Assembly: GCF_000473995.1 (NCBI RefSeq)
Contig: NC_022571.1
Coordinates: forward strand, 973,501 to 1,037,500
Reading direction: 5' to 3'
DNA from: Clostridium saccharobutylicum DSM 13864
GTDB lineage: Bacteria > Bacillota > Clostridia > Clostridiales > Clostridiaceae
Length of the DNA: 64,000 nt
How positions within the stretch are numbered: position 1 is the first letter of the stretch; the number at the start of each line of letters is the position of its first letter. Under the pieces are notes generated by a model, which saw only the letters and a program-made list of their open reading frames with translations, had not been told where the DNA came from and made no database searches. The translations under genes were made by a program, and so were the position numbers. Of the stretch, positions 26,397 to 35,077 are shown one piece after another.

Positions 26397-28238
26397 TTAA
26401 GCATTTTCTTTACCAACAATTCCAATAAGAAAACCGTATCGACTTTCTTTATACTTGCTTACATAATTATTATGAGTAAACTCGATGACTTTAGCTCCGG
26501 CTGCTTCATAATCTATATCAGGGAGATCTTTTGAATTTTCTACAATAATGGTTTGACCTTCCGATTGATGCTTAATGAAATATTGGAGCAATCCTTTTTT
26601 CATGCTTTCTGGATTTTGATCATCTATTCCTTGATCCAAGCCAAGAAGTGGAGAGTCTACTATGAATAATCCAGGGTTATATATAGCATTATTAATATAA
26701 TAGTGTCTGAATACCAAACCAAGGACGGTATTTATGAAAGCACGGTATCCCTTACCATGGCTTTCTGATTTACGTTCTCCATTAACTTCTAAATCAAATC
26801 TCCCTAAATTGAAATGTACAGTATTAAGACCTTGATACTGGCATTCCTCCAAAATGTTATACGCATAGTCATTAATCTTGGTATTGAAGTCTTTAGGAAA
26901 GTGGTCTTTCGGTCTAAAGACTATTTTTTCTTTTGGTGTTTCAAGCTCTTCTATAAGAGTAGCTTGCAAGTCTTGAGAAACTGTATGTAAAATTTCAATT
27001 TTATTTTGCAATTGTATATAAGTGCGATATTTTGCTATTGCAGCTTTAAGTTCATTTGCATGAGGAGTTAATTCTGCTTCAATTAACAGTTCAATTTCAG
27101 AACGGCTATTTTTAAGTTTTTCTAATTTGCCGCGAACTTCATTCAGCTCTGAAGTAATGTCAGACTCACTTTCGTTCAACCCTTGTAATTGGGAAATGAT
27201 TCTTGCTAATTCTGAACGAGATGCTTCAATGTAAGATTTCCTGCTTTTTGGAGTGATAGCACTATCACAAAATGGACATTTATCATTATTTGAAGGAACA
27301 TCTTTCATCAAAGATTCTCCTTCAGTAATAAAGGTCAAGCGTTGAATATCAGAAATATATTGGGATTTAAGTGACTGGTAGCGGGAGTAAATCATCTGGC
27401 ACTCAGCCTCTTTTTCTTTATATTCCAATAATGTGCTAAGTAAATCTTTGCTTTCTTCAGTAGCAGCATTGATAGCAGCTTCTGCATCAGAAAGTTTATC
27501 TACAAGACACTGAATTTTACATTCTATATCAACACTATTAAATGCTTTGAGTTCTTCTTGAAGTGCATTACGTTTTTTGGATACTATAGAAACGTGTTTA
27601 TTTACAAATGTTTCTACAGCATTTTTTCGTGCTACTGAAATTGCTGCAGTTTCTTGAACGTCCATATCTGCAAAATCTTGTCCTGTAAATAAAAAGACAA
27701 GTGCTGATAAAAATAAAGGTGCAGCAGTGTTTTGTGATGGAAGCATTATTGATTCAGATGTACCTATATCATCTTCATTTAAATAAAAAGAACGAAGGAA
27801 AGTAGTCCATTTTAAATGTCTTCTTACAAAATCCTTATTTTTGATAATCATTGGTACACGATTTATACCAATGATTTTTAACCAAACAGAGTTGACAACG
27901 GGACGTTTATTGCCTTCTTTATCGTTATATTCGATGTCATATTCACCGCTATTAATGAAATCGACTTCGGATATGACATTTACTGTGTTTTTACCTAGTT
28001 TACGCTTAAAAGTAATATAACCGTTTAATGTAGCTACTTTCATAGTGATGTTATCAAATCCTGTTTCTTTAGGAAATGGCTTATCCCCACCAAAAATAAA
28101 TTTAATTGACTTTAAAATTGCTGTTTTCCCGGTGTCTGAAGCACCACAGATAATATTTAATCCAGGTTTTAAGGTAACGACAGACGGGGTTCTGTTTGTA
28201 CCAGTAGCAATAATTCGTTCTATATAAAATGATGCCAT
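26397..28238 (-). CDS. ABC-three-component system ATPase (DUF3732 family)
   Basis: A 613-residue SMC/Rad50-like ABC ATPase. Walker A is GASDTGKTA near residue 33. There are long coiled coils with a CPFC zinc-hook-like motif in between (about 318-321), and Walker B/D-loop reads LFIVDSPLLGLDQ. DUF3732 proteins are the ATPase subunits of ABC-3C systems, proposed biological conflict systems in which nucleic-acid sensing by the ATPase drives an effector. It starts 5 bases after the middle component and is clearly co-transcribed with it. Confidence 0.82.
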   Translation of the reverse strand: MASFYIERIIATGTNRTPSVVTLKPGLNIICGASDTGKTAILKSIKFIFGGDKPFPKETGFDNITMKVATLNGYITFKRKLGKNTVNVISEVDFINSGEYDIEYNDKEGNKRPVVNSVWLKIIGINRVPMIIKNKDFVRRHLKWTTFLRSFYLNEDDIGTSESIMLPSQNTAAPLFLSALVFLFTGQDFADMDVQETAAISVARKNAVETFVNKHVSIVSKKRNALQEELKAFNSVDIECKIQCLVDKLSDAEAAINAATEESKDLLSTLLEYKEKEAECQMIYSRYQSLKSQYISDIQRLTFITEGESLMKDVPSNNDKCPFCDSAITPKSRKSYIEASRSELARIISQLQGLNESESDITSELNEVRGKLEKLKNSRSEIELLIEAELTPHANELKAAIAKYRTYIQLQNKIEILHTVSQDLQATLIEELETPKEKIVFRPKDHFPKDFNTKINDYAYNILEECQYQGLNTVHFNLGRFDLEVNGERKSESHGKGYRAFINTVLGLVFRHYYINNAIYNPGLFIVDSPLLGLDQGIDDQNPESMKKGLLQYFIKHQSEGQTIIVENSKDLPDIDYEAAGAKVIEFTHNNYVSKYKESRYGFLIGIVGKENA

Positions 28239-28242
28239 GTGG

Positions 28243-28698
28243 TTACCTCCTTTTAATTGCCTTAGCGGCTTCTTTACTTATTAGAGTGATGAGTTTTCGC
28301 TCATCACTATTTCTCATAAAATCAATTGTTTTATAAGCAGTCATTAGATATGTCTTCGAATATTCAGTAGTCATAGATGAACATAATTGTTTACCGAGCT
28401 CAGAGATTGTGTAATGAAAACCATCGTCTTGGTAACAAACAGATATTAGTCTATCTATTACTAAATATTTAATGGCATCTTGTACCTGACTTCTACGAGT
28501 AGCATATTCTGCAAAGCTAAATTCATTATTGCCGTGAAGATTAGTGTTGGAAACACCAAAGTCTTTGGCATATATGGTAATAAAGTCAGCAGTAACAATC
28601 GAATCCAGATTTTTTCCATTATTTCCATCAGCATATAAGATTAATAGTATGCGCAGAGAGATTTCTAAAGTAGAATTAAATACTTTACTCATTTTCAA
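28243..28698 (-). CDS. ABC-three-component system middle component
   Basis: A 151-residue winged-helix-like protein (SLRILLILYADGNNGKNLDSIVTADF, then a YTISELGKQL wing). This is the size and position of the ABC-3C middle component, which connects the ATPase with the C-terminal effector component. Its start lies 14 bases inside the end of the upstream gene. Role is by family position, not by any visible active site. Confidence 0.75.
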   Translation of the reverse strand: MKMSKVFNSTLEISLRILLILYADGNNGKNLDSIVTADFITIYAKDFGVSNTNLHGNNEFSFAEYATRRSQVQDAIKYLVIDRLISVCYQDDGFHYTISELGKQLCSSMTTEYSKTYLMTAYKTIDFMRNSDERKLITLISKEAAKAIKRR

Positions 28699-29683
28699 TT
28701 ACCCAATTGATTGTTCCATCATCTGCTAACAGATGACAAACACCTTTCTTTTCTTTTGGTCCTATGAGGTTTTTAAAGTTGTCTACTATAGAAGTAGTGG
28801 AACTGTCGATTACTTTTTTCAATACAGATATTAGTCTGCGGTATCCGTCATCATAATCATCCCATAGAGTATCACTGATGTAATCATATGTATCAGATTT
28901 CCATTTGATGAATTGTTCTTCACCATTGACAATAGACTCTCTGACAAATCTGTTGATTCGTTCAGCACTATAATAGTTAATGCGTTGTTCCTTGAAATTT
29001 CGCTGATACTTAATTGGCAAGCTTTCAAGATTTTCTTTTGTAAGCAATCCGGATTTCATTGCATCAGCATAGGCTATAAGAAGTTTTCTTACATAAATAT
29101 CCTCTTCTGGTGCAATGTCACTTGGTGGCTGCAATTCTTTAGGAAGAGAAATAGTAGTATTTCCTATATGTAACTTACCATCAGAATCGTCAAAATAAAC
29201 TGTAGTAGCAGGTACCTCTTTTATTTTTGGATTTACTGGTGGAGTAGCAGTAATAACAGGACTGGATGTTTCGTGACCATCAATTATGTCATCAATAATC
29301 TGAATAAACAATTCCGCACAAGAATCTCCAATATCATCGTCATCAAAACTAGGGATACGTTTCTTTATTTCTTTAGCAATACCTATCTGAGCATCAAATC
29401 TACTTTTATTGACATAATCATTAAATTTTTGTTTGTTAATAAGGGATTTTACGGTACGCATTTTCTTTTGGTTAATAGGATTAGTCCCGTGAAACAGCCT
29501 GTCCAGTGTGTCTGGCTTCAGTCTTGCAAATGGGTTATATGAATTAGTATCAACCTTTTTCAAGTCTTCTGGAGTTTTTGCATCTTCCATAATTGTATCA
29601 ATAAGTAACAGAAAATACTCATACATATGAAATGTACCTCCACAGTGCTTATACATAATATATGCAAATTCGCTGAAAAGCAT
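28685..29683 (-). CDS. ABC-three-component system effector/CTD component
   Basis: A 332-residue protein, first gene of the minus-strand defence operon. The N-terminal half is helical with a conserved-looking SYNPFARLKPDTLDRLFHGTNPI stretch. The middle has a proline-rich linker (SSPVITATPPVNPKIKE), and the C-terminal half carries YADAMKSGLLTKENL and WDDYDDGYRRLI. Position and length fit the third component of ABC-3C systems. No nuclease motif is obvious to me, so the effector activity is open. Confidence 0.68.
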   Translation of the reverse strand: MLFSEFAYIMYKHCGGTFHMYEYFLLLIDTIMEDAKTPEDLKKVDTNSYNPFARLKPDTLDRLFHGTNPINQKKMRTVKSLINKQKFNDYVNKSRFDAQIGIAKEIKKRIPSFDDDDIGDSCAELFIQIIDDIIDGHETSSPVITATPPVNPKIKEVPATTVYFDDSDGKLHIGNTTISLPKELQPPSDIAPEEDIYVRKLLIAYADAMKSGLLTKENLESLPIKYQRNFKEQRINYYSAERINRFVRESIVNGEEQFIKWKSDTYDYISDTLWDDYDDGYRRLISVLKKVIDSSTTSIVDNFKNLIGPKEKKGVCHLLADDGTINWVIENE

Positions 29684-29707
29684 TATCTGTATCCTCCTTT
29701 ATCAAAA

Positions 29708-29741
29708 TTCCGAATCTTTCCGGATCCTTCCGAGTCCTTCC
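29708..29741 (-). promoter_or_regulatory. 10-base-phased TTCC/GGAA repeats before the ABC-3C operon
   Basis: TTCC occurs at 29708, 29718, 29728 and 29738, exactly one helical turn apart. Read on the minus strand this gives GGAAGGACTC, GGAAGGATCC, GGAAAGATTC, then GGAA. It lies 25-58 bases upstream of the first defence gene start. It could be a row of operator half-sites on one face of the DNA or an RNA feature of the leader. Confidence 0.45.
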
Positions 29742-29947
29742 TCAATTGAAGGATTTATTTTTGTACAATTACTAACATAATGTGAGGTTAGAAAAATTCA
29801 ATATATTCAGTATAAAATATATCTTTCTAAATTATATCACAAAATATTACATTTTTGAGAAAGTAAAATTCAAGATGTAAATTAATTATTGAGTTTCAAT
29901 TAAATAATTTTTAAATCAAAAATATCAAATGCCTGAGTTGCAATAAT

Positions 29948-30107
29948 GGCAAAGGATACATATTGTTTCGCACTGTTAATAAGAACAGTTGCGGTGCAAT
30001 TGAAGTGCCCTTCCCTTATTGCGCTCATTTTTAGGGTTTGTGTACTTCTTTTAGGCACAAGCCCTATTTTTGTATCCTTTGCCGCCAATGCAATCTGGCG
30101 GAAGGGA
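29948..30107 (+). ncRNA. Structured multi-branch leader before the prophage sigma-like gene
   Basis: GGCAAAGGATACA (29948-29960) pairs perfectly with TGTATCCTTTGCC (30071-30083) over 13 bases. The pair encloses two inner hairpins: CTGTT/AACAG within a GCA-TGC frame, and AGGGTTTGTG with CACAAGCCCT before a T-rich stretch. A further hairpin CCGCCA/TGGCGG (30081-30100) competes for the last bases of the closing helix and abuts the GAAGGGA ribosome site. It looks like a three-way-junction regulatory leader. I cannot name a family. Confidence 0.5.
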
Positions 30108-30114
30108 TGCACTT

Positions 30115-30606
30115 ATGTTAAGAAATTACAAAACAAGTAAAAAGAACAGAACTAATTACATTTATTACTCAGCTGATGGAGAGGCAATAAAAATCGTACC
30201 AAATGAGAATGGAGTTACAGATGCTATTATTGCTACTCTACATAGCTTTGACGATGAAGAATACAATGCTGGTAGACGTGAGAAGTACCATGTGCCAGTA
30301 CATATGGATGCTTATTGTGATGAAAATGAAGATGATGCAGCAGACCGTAATCCATATTTAGTTGATAAGGATTCTGACCCATTGGAAAATATTATTCAAT
30401 TTATTGAAGAAACAGAGCATAAAGAAAAGATAGACAAGTTGAGAACAGCAATTGAAACACTGCAACCTCAGCAGAAGGAACTTATAAAGAAAGTCTTCTT
30501 TGAAAAACGCACTAATGTGAGCATTGCAGCTGAAGAAGGTGTTAGTGAAACAGCTATTAGAAACCGTTTAAAAAAGATTCATGATAACCTTTGCAAAAAA
30601 ATCTAA
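30115..30606 (+). CDS. Sigma-70 region 4-like HTH protein (prophage early gene)
   Basis: A 163-residue protein. ATG 30115 is chosen because GAAGGGA lies 7 bases upstream. The C-terminal part (about 105-160) is a region-4 HTH with LRTAIETLQPQQKELIKKVFF and VSIAAEEGVSETAIRNRLKKI. The N-terminal part has a YYSADGEAIKI segment common in phage-encoded sigma-like proteins of Firmicutes. It opens the prophage replication module and may regulate it. A complex leader RNA precedes it. Confidence 0.8.
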   Translation: MLRNYKTSKKNRTNYIYYSADGEAIKIVPNENGVTDAIIATLHSFDDEEYNAGRREKYHVPVHMDAYCDENEDDAADRNPYLVDKDSDPLENIIQFIEETEHKEKIDKLRTAIETLQPQQKELIKKVFFEKRTNVSIAAEEGVSETAIRNRLKKIHDNLCKKI

Positions 30607-30648
30607 AGATGGGGGGGAAAATCCCCCTAAATAAAGTTTTCAAAAAAA

Positions 30649-30690
30649 AGGGGTTCGATTCCCCTAAGTTTTTTGCATATGGACAGAGGG
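30649..30690 (+). other. T-arm-like hairpin element, copy A
   Basis: AGGGGTTCGATTCCCCT folds exactly like a tRNA T arm (5-base stem, 7-base TTCGATT loop), followed by a T run and GCATATGGACAGAGGG. A decayed second copy stands at 35002. No acceptor, D or anticodon arm surrounds it, so it is not a tRNA gene. It may be an att-like or RNA-mimic element. Confidence 0.45.
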
Positions 30691-30723
30691 GTAAATAAAA
30701 TCCTTCAGAAAGGAGCGAAAGCC

Positions 30724-30930
30724 ATGAGTTTAAAACATAAGGTATGTATCAACATTGCACATCCAAGTGGGAAATCAACTCCTATTATTAATAGTGATAC
30801 AGTGCAACTTCGAAAAAGATTATTGAATTTTCTTTTTGGTGAAAAAGTAAATGTACTTGTGCTTACACCAGGTGACTCGGTTGAAACTGTGGAAATCCGT
30901 GAACTTAAAGGAGGTGAAAGCCGTGAGTAA
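30724..30930 (+). CDS. Small phage-type hypothetical protein
   Basis: A 68-residue protein starting MSLKHKVCINIAHPSGKS. ATG 30724 is preceded by a GGAG ribosome site. It is beta-rich and basic in the middle (LRKRLLNFLFGEK). Its stop overlaps the next gene's GTG, so they are coupled. It is conserved-looking in position between sigma-like and DUF2800 genes of Firmicute prophages. Function unknown. Confidence 0.6.
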   Translation: MSLKHKVCINIAHPSGKSTPIINSDTVQLRKRLLNFLFGEKVNVLVLTPGDSVETVEIRELKGGESRE

Positions 30931-31264
30931 AATTAAGTTGTTACTTGATGTGGTTTCAGATATGCGTTCTTTGGCAGATAGCATACAAGCTATCTGTGAT
31001 GCAATGGTAGAAGGTGAGTCTACAGATATTGAAAAGCAATCTGAACCTACTAAAGAGGCTGAGGTAAAGAAAACAGTAAAGCCAAAAATAAAAGAAGTTA
31101 AGCTAGAGGATGTAAGAGCAGTGCTTGCAGAAAAGAGCCAGGCTGGAATGACAGCAGGGGTACGTGAAATCATCCAAAGATATGGTGCTACAAAATTAAG
31201 TGAGATTAACGCTAAGCATTATTCAGATATTTTAAAGGATGCCGAGGGGCTTACCAATGGGTAA
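30923..31264 (+). CDS. Phage-type hypothetical protein
   Basis: A 113-residue protein. GTG 30923 is chosen because GGAGGTG lies 9 bases upstream and it overlaps the preceding stop by 8 bases. It has an N-terminal helix (LLLDVVSDMRSLADSIQAICDAM), a charged Lys/Glu/Pro linker, and a C-terminal helical domain (VRAVLAEKSQAGMTAGVREIIQRYGATKLSEI). That last part resembles a domain seen in small phage proteins next to DUF2800 genes. It overlaps DUF2800 by 8 bases. Probably a replication-module accessory. Confidence 0.65.
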   Translation: MSKIKLLLDVVSDMRSLADSIQAICDAMVEGESTDIEKQSEPTKEAEVKKTVKPKIKEVKLEDVRAVLAEKSQAGMTAGVREIIQRYGATKLSEINAKHYSDILKDAEGLTNG

Positions 31265-32390
31265 TCATGCAGTACTTTCAGCATCGGGTTCTCATAGGTG
31301 GCTTAATTGCTTACCGTCTGCAAGATTGGAACTTGAATTTGAAAATAAAGAAACCACAGCTGCTGCTGAAGGTAGTGCTGCTCATGCTCTTTGTGAGCAT
31401 AAACTCCGCAAAGCACTTAGGATGAGGAGTAAAAGACCTGCATCAAGTTATGACTCTGATGAAATGGAAGAACATAGTGATTCCTATGTAGATTTTGTAA
31501 TGGAGCAATTAGAAATAGTGAAGCAAAGTTGTAAAGATCCATTGATACTTATTGAACAGAAACTAGATTTTTCTTGCTATGTACCACAAGGCTTTGGGAC
31601 AGGAGATTGCATTATAGTTTCAGAAAATCTACACATCATAGATTTTAAATATGGTATGGGAGTTTTAGTAGATGCAGTAGATAATCCACAAATGAAACTA
31701 TATGCACTTGGTGCCTTGGAAATCTACGATAGCCTTTATGACATTAAGGAAGTATCAATGACCATATTTCAACCTCGTAGGGAGAATATCAGTACATGGA
31801 CAATTCCAATACAAGAACTGAAAGATTGGGCAGAAAATGAATTAAAGCCAAAGGCTCAAATGGCAATTAACGGCGAGGGAGAGTATCTCACTGGTGAATG
31901 GTGTACCTTTTGTAGAGCATCAGTTAAATGCCGGGCAAGAGCAGAGGCAAAATTGGAACTTGCAAGGTCTGAATTTAAATTACCACCTCTTTTAACGGAT
32001 ATAGAGATAGAAGAAATTCTTCATAAGATACCAGATATCACTAAGTGGGCAAATGAAATCATGGCTTATGCTACTGATTCTGCAATTAATCACGGTAAAG
32101 AGTGGAGTGGTTTTAAGGTAGTAGAAGGTCGTTCTAATCGTAAGTATAAGGATGAAGATGCCGTGGCAGATGCAGCTAAGGCAAATGGTTATAAAGACAT
32201 TTACCATCAGAGCCTTATTACAATTACTGAAATGCAGAAACTGATGGGCAAGAAACAATTTGAAAAGATTCTAGGAAATCTCATATATAAACCAGCAGGA
32301 AAGCCGACACTGGTTTCAATTTCGGATAAAAGAGCGGCTGTGAATATATCAAATGCAAAAAGTGAATTTAATGAAATTAAGGAGGAATAA
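31257..32390 (+). CDS. DUF2800 protein (RecB/Cas4-like phage exonuclease family)
   Basis: A 377-residue protein of the DUF2800 family. It begins NHAVLSASGSHRWLNCLPSARLE. It contains GSAAHALCEHKL, the nuclease-like GTGDCIIV and LHIIDFKYG (D..D..K-type PD-ExK core), and a late CTFCRASVKCRAR cysteine cluster, as in iron-sulfur RecB-like exonucleases. In prophages it sits with DUF2815 and a DNA polymerase and probably acts in recombination. ATG 31257 overlaps the previous stop. Confidence 0.85.
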   Translation: MGNHAVLSASGSHRWLNCLPSARLELEFENKETTAAAEGSAAHALCEHKLRKALRMRSKRPASSYDSDEMEEHSDSYVDFVMEQLEIVKQSCKDPLILIEQKLDFSCYVPQGFGTGDCIIVSENLHIIDFKYGMGVLVDAVDNPQMKLYALGALEIYDSLYDIKEVSMTIFQPRRENISTWTIPIQELKDWAENELKPKAQMAINGEGEYLTGEWCTFCRASVKCRARAEAKLELARSEFKLPPLLTDIEIEEILHKIPDITKWANEIMAYATDSAINHGKEWSGFKVVEGRSNRKYKDEDAVADAAKANGYKDIYHQSLITITEMQKLMGKKQFEKILGNLIYKPAGKPTLVSISDKRAAVNISNAKSEFNEIKEE

Positions 32391-32394
32391 AATT

Positions 32395-32943
32395 ATGGCG
32401 AATCAAAACAAAACTAAAGTTATCACAGGGGTAAACTCTCGTTTAAGCTACTTCCATGGCTGGGAGCCAGTTTCAATAAATGGAGGTGCTGAAAAATATA
32501 GTGTATCAGTGCTTATTCCTAAGACAGATACAGAAACTATCAATGCTATTAATGCAGCAGTAGATTCAGCAATTGAAGAAGGAATTGCAAAATTTGGTGG
32601 GAAGAAACCCAATAAAGCGGCTATAAAAACACCTCTAAGAGATGGAGATGTAGAGCGTGATGATGAGGCATATAAAGGGCATTATTTTATAAATGCTAAT
32701 AGTATAACAGCACCTCAGATTGTAGATAAGGCAGTAAGACCTATCCTTGACCGTAATGAAGTTTATAGTGGTTGCTATGCAAGAGTGTCTTTAAATTTCT
32801 ATGCTTTTAACAGTAATGGCAATAAGGGAGTTGCTTGTGGACTTGGCAACATTCAAAAAATAAAAGATGGTGAGTCTTTAGGTGGTAGAACAAATGCAGC
32901 TGATGATTTCACAACTGTGGAAGATGATGATTTTTTATCATAA
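32395..32943 (+). CDS. DUF2815 protein (phage ssDNA-binding type)
   Basis: A 182-residue protein. ATG 32395 is chosen because GGAGG lies 8 bases upstream. It has the family pattern TGVNSRLSYFHGWEPVSINGGAEKYSVSVLIPK, an ARVSLNFYAFNSNGNKGVACGLGNIQKI strand set, and the acidic tail (EDDDFL) typical of single-stranded DNA-binding proteins that recruit partners. It lies 4 bases after the DUF2800 gene. It probably works with that nuclease in annealing or replication of the prophage. Confidence 0.85.
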   Translation: MANQNKTKVITGVNSRLSYFHGWEPVSINGGAEKYSVSVLIPKTDTETINAINAAVDSAIEEGIAKFGGKKPNKAAIKTPLRDGDVERDDEAYKGHYFINANSITAPQIVDKAVRPILDRNEVYSGCYARVSLNFYAFNSNGNKGVACGLGNIQKIKDGESLGGRTNAADDFTTVEDDDFLS

Positions 32944-33019
32944 TAGATAAACAACTATAAGAACTAGATGGTGGAAGATATTCTTCTGCCACCTTATTAC
33001 ATTTGAAAGGATGGTATTT

Positions 33020-33775
33020 ATGAAATTTATATCTTTGGATTTGGAGACATATAGTAGTGTAAATCTTCAGAAGTCTGGGATTTATCGTTATGCAGAAAGT
33101 GATGATTTTGAAATTCTTCTATTTGGATATTCGGTAGATGGAGGAGAGGTGCAGGTGGTTGATATTGCAAGAGGTGAACAAGTTTCAGCTGAAATTATAA
33201 ATGCTCTTACTGATGATGAAGTTGAAAAATGGGCCTTCAATGCACAGTTTGAAAGAATCTGTTTATCAAAATGGCTAGGAATACCAACAGGTACTTATCT
33301 TTCTCCAAAGTCATGGCATTGTACTATGGTTTGGGCAGCAACTCTAGGACTTCCATTATCCCTTGAAGGGGCTGGAGCAGTATTAGGTCTTGAAAAACAA
33401 AAATTATCAGAAGGTAAAAATCTGATTAGATATTTCTGCATTCCTTGTTTACCAACAAAATCTAATGGAGAACGTATCCGAAATATACCAAAGCATGACA
33501 TCAATAAATGGGAAATGTCTATCACCTATAACAAGCGTGATGTAGAAACAGAACTTGCAATACAAAATAAGCTATCTAAATTTCCAGTGTCAGAAAATGA
33601 GTGGCAGAATTATCACTTAGATCAGTTAATCAATGATCGTGGAATTGCCATTGATATGGATTTTGTAGGACAGGCAATTTCTTGTGATGATGAATTTAAA
33701 ACAGAAAATATAGCAAAAGCAAAGGAATTAACAGGTCTTGAAAACCCTAATTCTCCTGCACAATTAAAGAATTAG
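33020..33775 (+). pseudogene. Phage family A DNA polymerase, N-terminal half (stops at in-frame TAG)
   Basis: This half encodes the 3'-5' exonuclease-like domain, starting FISLDLETYSSVNL (DxE). ATG 33020 is preceded by GAAAGGA. The frame ends in NSPAQLKN followed by TAG at 33773-33775, after which the same frame continues LLEQGMETDSLSK. The family has Trp at the stop position, so a single TGG-to-TAG change explains it. Polymerase catalytic motifs all lie after the stop, so the product is probably dead. Confidence 0.88.
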
Positions 33776-34969
33776 CTTCTTGAGCAAGGAATGGAAACAG
33801 ACTCTCTTTCCAAGGCAGTGGTTTCGGAGTTACTTGAAGATGCAGATGGTGAAATATATGAGGCTCTTTCTATAAGGCAGCAACTTGCAAAAAGTAGTGT
33901 AAAGAAATATACAGCAATGGAAAATGTAGTTTGTACTGATAAGAGAGCCAGAGGTTTAATTCAGTTTTATGGTGCAAATAGAACAGGGCGCTATTCAGGT
34001 AGGCTAATCCAGGTGCAGAACTTGCCTCAAAATCATCTGCCAGATTTAAAAGAGGCTCGTAGTTTGGTGAAGTGTGGAAACTTTACAGCTTTGGATTTAC
34101 TCTATGACAGTATTCCAAATGTGCTATCAGAACTAATTAGAACAGCCTTTGTACCAAAGAGTGGATGTAGGTTTATTGTAGCTGATTTTTCTGCAATAGA
34201 GGCTAGAGTTATAGCTTGGCTTGCAGGAGAGAGTTGGCGAATGGATGTATTTGCAGGTGGTGGAGATATCTATTGTGCATCTGCATCACAGATGTTTAAT
34301 GTTCCTGTTGAGAAAAATGGTATTAACGGACATTTAAGGCAGAAAGGTAAAATAGCAGAATTGGCCTTGGGCTATGGAGGATCAGTTGGAGCATTAAAAG
34401 CCATGGGTGCAATTCAGATGGGGCTTACCGAAGAAGAATTACAACCTTTGGTAAATGTGTGGAGACAGTCTAATCCCAATATTGTACGTCTATGGTGGGA
34501 TGTTGATAAAACAGTTAAAACCAGTATTAAAGAAAGAACTATCACAACAAGCCATGGTATTAAGTTTATACATCAAAGTGCTATTCTCTTTATTAAACTG
34601 CCAAGTGGCAGAAAGCTTGCCTATGTAAAACCTCTTATTGGAGAGAACAGGTTCGGTGGTGAGTCTATTACCTATGAAGGTGTAGGTGGAACAAAAAAGT
34701 GGGAACGCATAGAAAGCTATGGTCCGAAGTTTGTAGAAAATATTGTACAAGCAATTAGCCGTGATATTTTAGCTGAGGCAATGCTTAGGTTAGCTGACCA
34801 AGGATATGAAATTATAATGCACGTTCATGATGAAGTGGTTCTTGAAGTACCAGTAGGAGAATCTTCAGTAGAAGAAGTTTGCAGGATGATGAGTAAAACT
34901 CCATCATGGGCAAAAGGGTTGATATTTAATGCTGATGGATATGAATGTGAATTTTATAAAAAAGAATAA
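33776..34969 (+). pseudogene. Phage family A DNA polymerase, C-terminal (polymerase) half
   Basis: Same frame as the preceding half. Polymerase motif A is VADFSAIEARVIAWLAGE, motif B region is KGKIAELALGYGGSVGAL, and motif C is MHVHDEVVLEVP. All catalytic Asp residues are present, so decay is limited to the one stop. An internal ATG at 33791 has no good ribosome site. Read-through or suppression would give a normal 650-residue enzyme. The rest of the reading frame is clean, so the mutation is recent. Confidence 0.88.
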
Positions 34970-35001
34970 GGAACAAAAAGAATAAAAAGTTTTTAATATT
35001 T

Positions 35002-35045
35002 AGGGGTTCGATTATATTCAGTTTTTCGCTTATGGATAGAGGGAT
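35002..35045 (+). other. T-arm-like element, decayed copy B
   Basis: It shares AGGGGTTCGATT, then AGTTTTT and TATGGATAGAGGG with copy A at 30649, but the CCCCT arm is lost, so the stem no longer forms. The two copies bracket the DNA replication genes of the prophage module. Confidence 0.4.
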
Positions 35046-35077
35046 ATTTCCTCAATAAATTTAACGGAGGTATTCGT

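Noticed and set aside
30649-30665. tRNA-like T arm suggesting a tRNA gene
   Set aside because: No acceptor stem, D arm or anticodon arm can be built around it in the flanking 80 bases.
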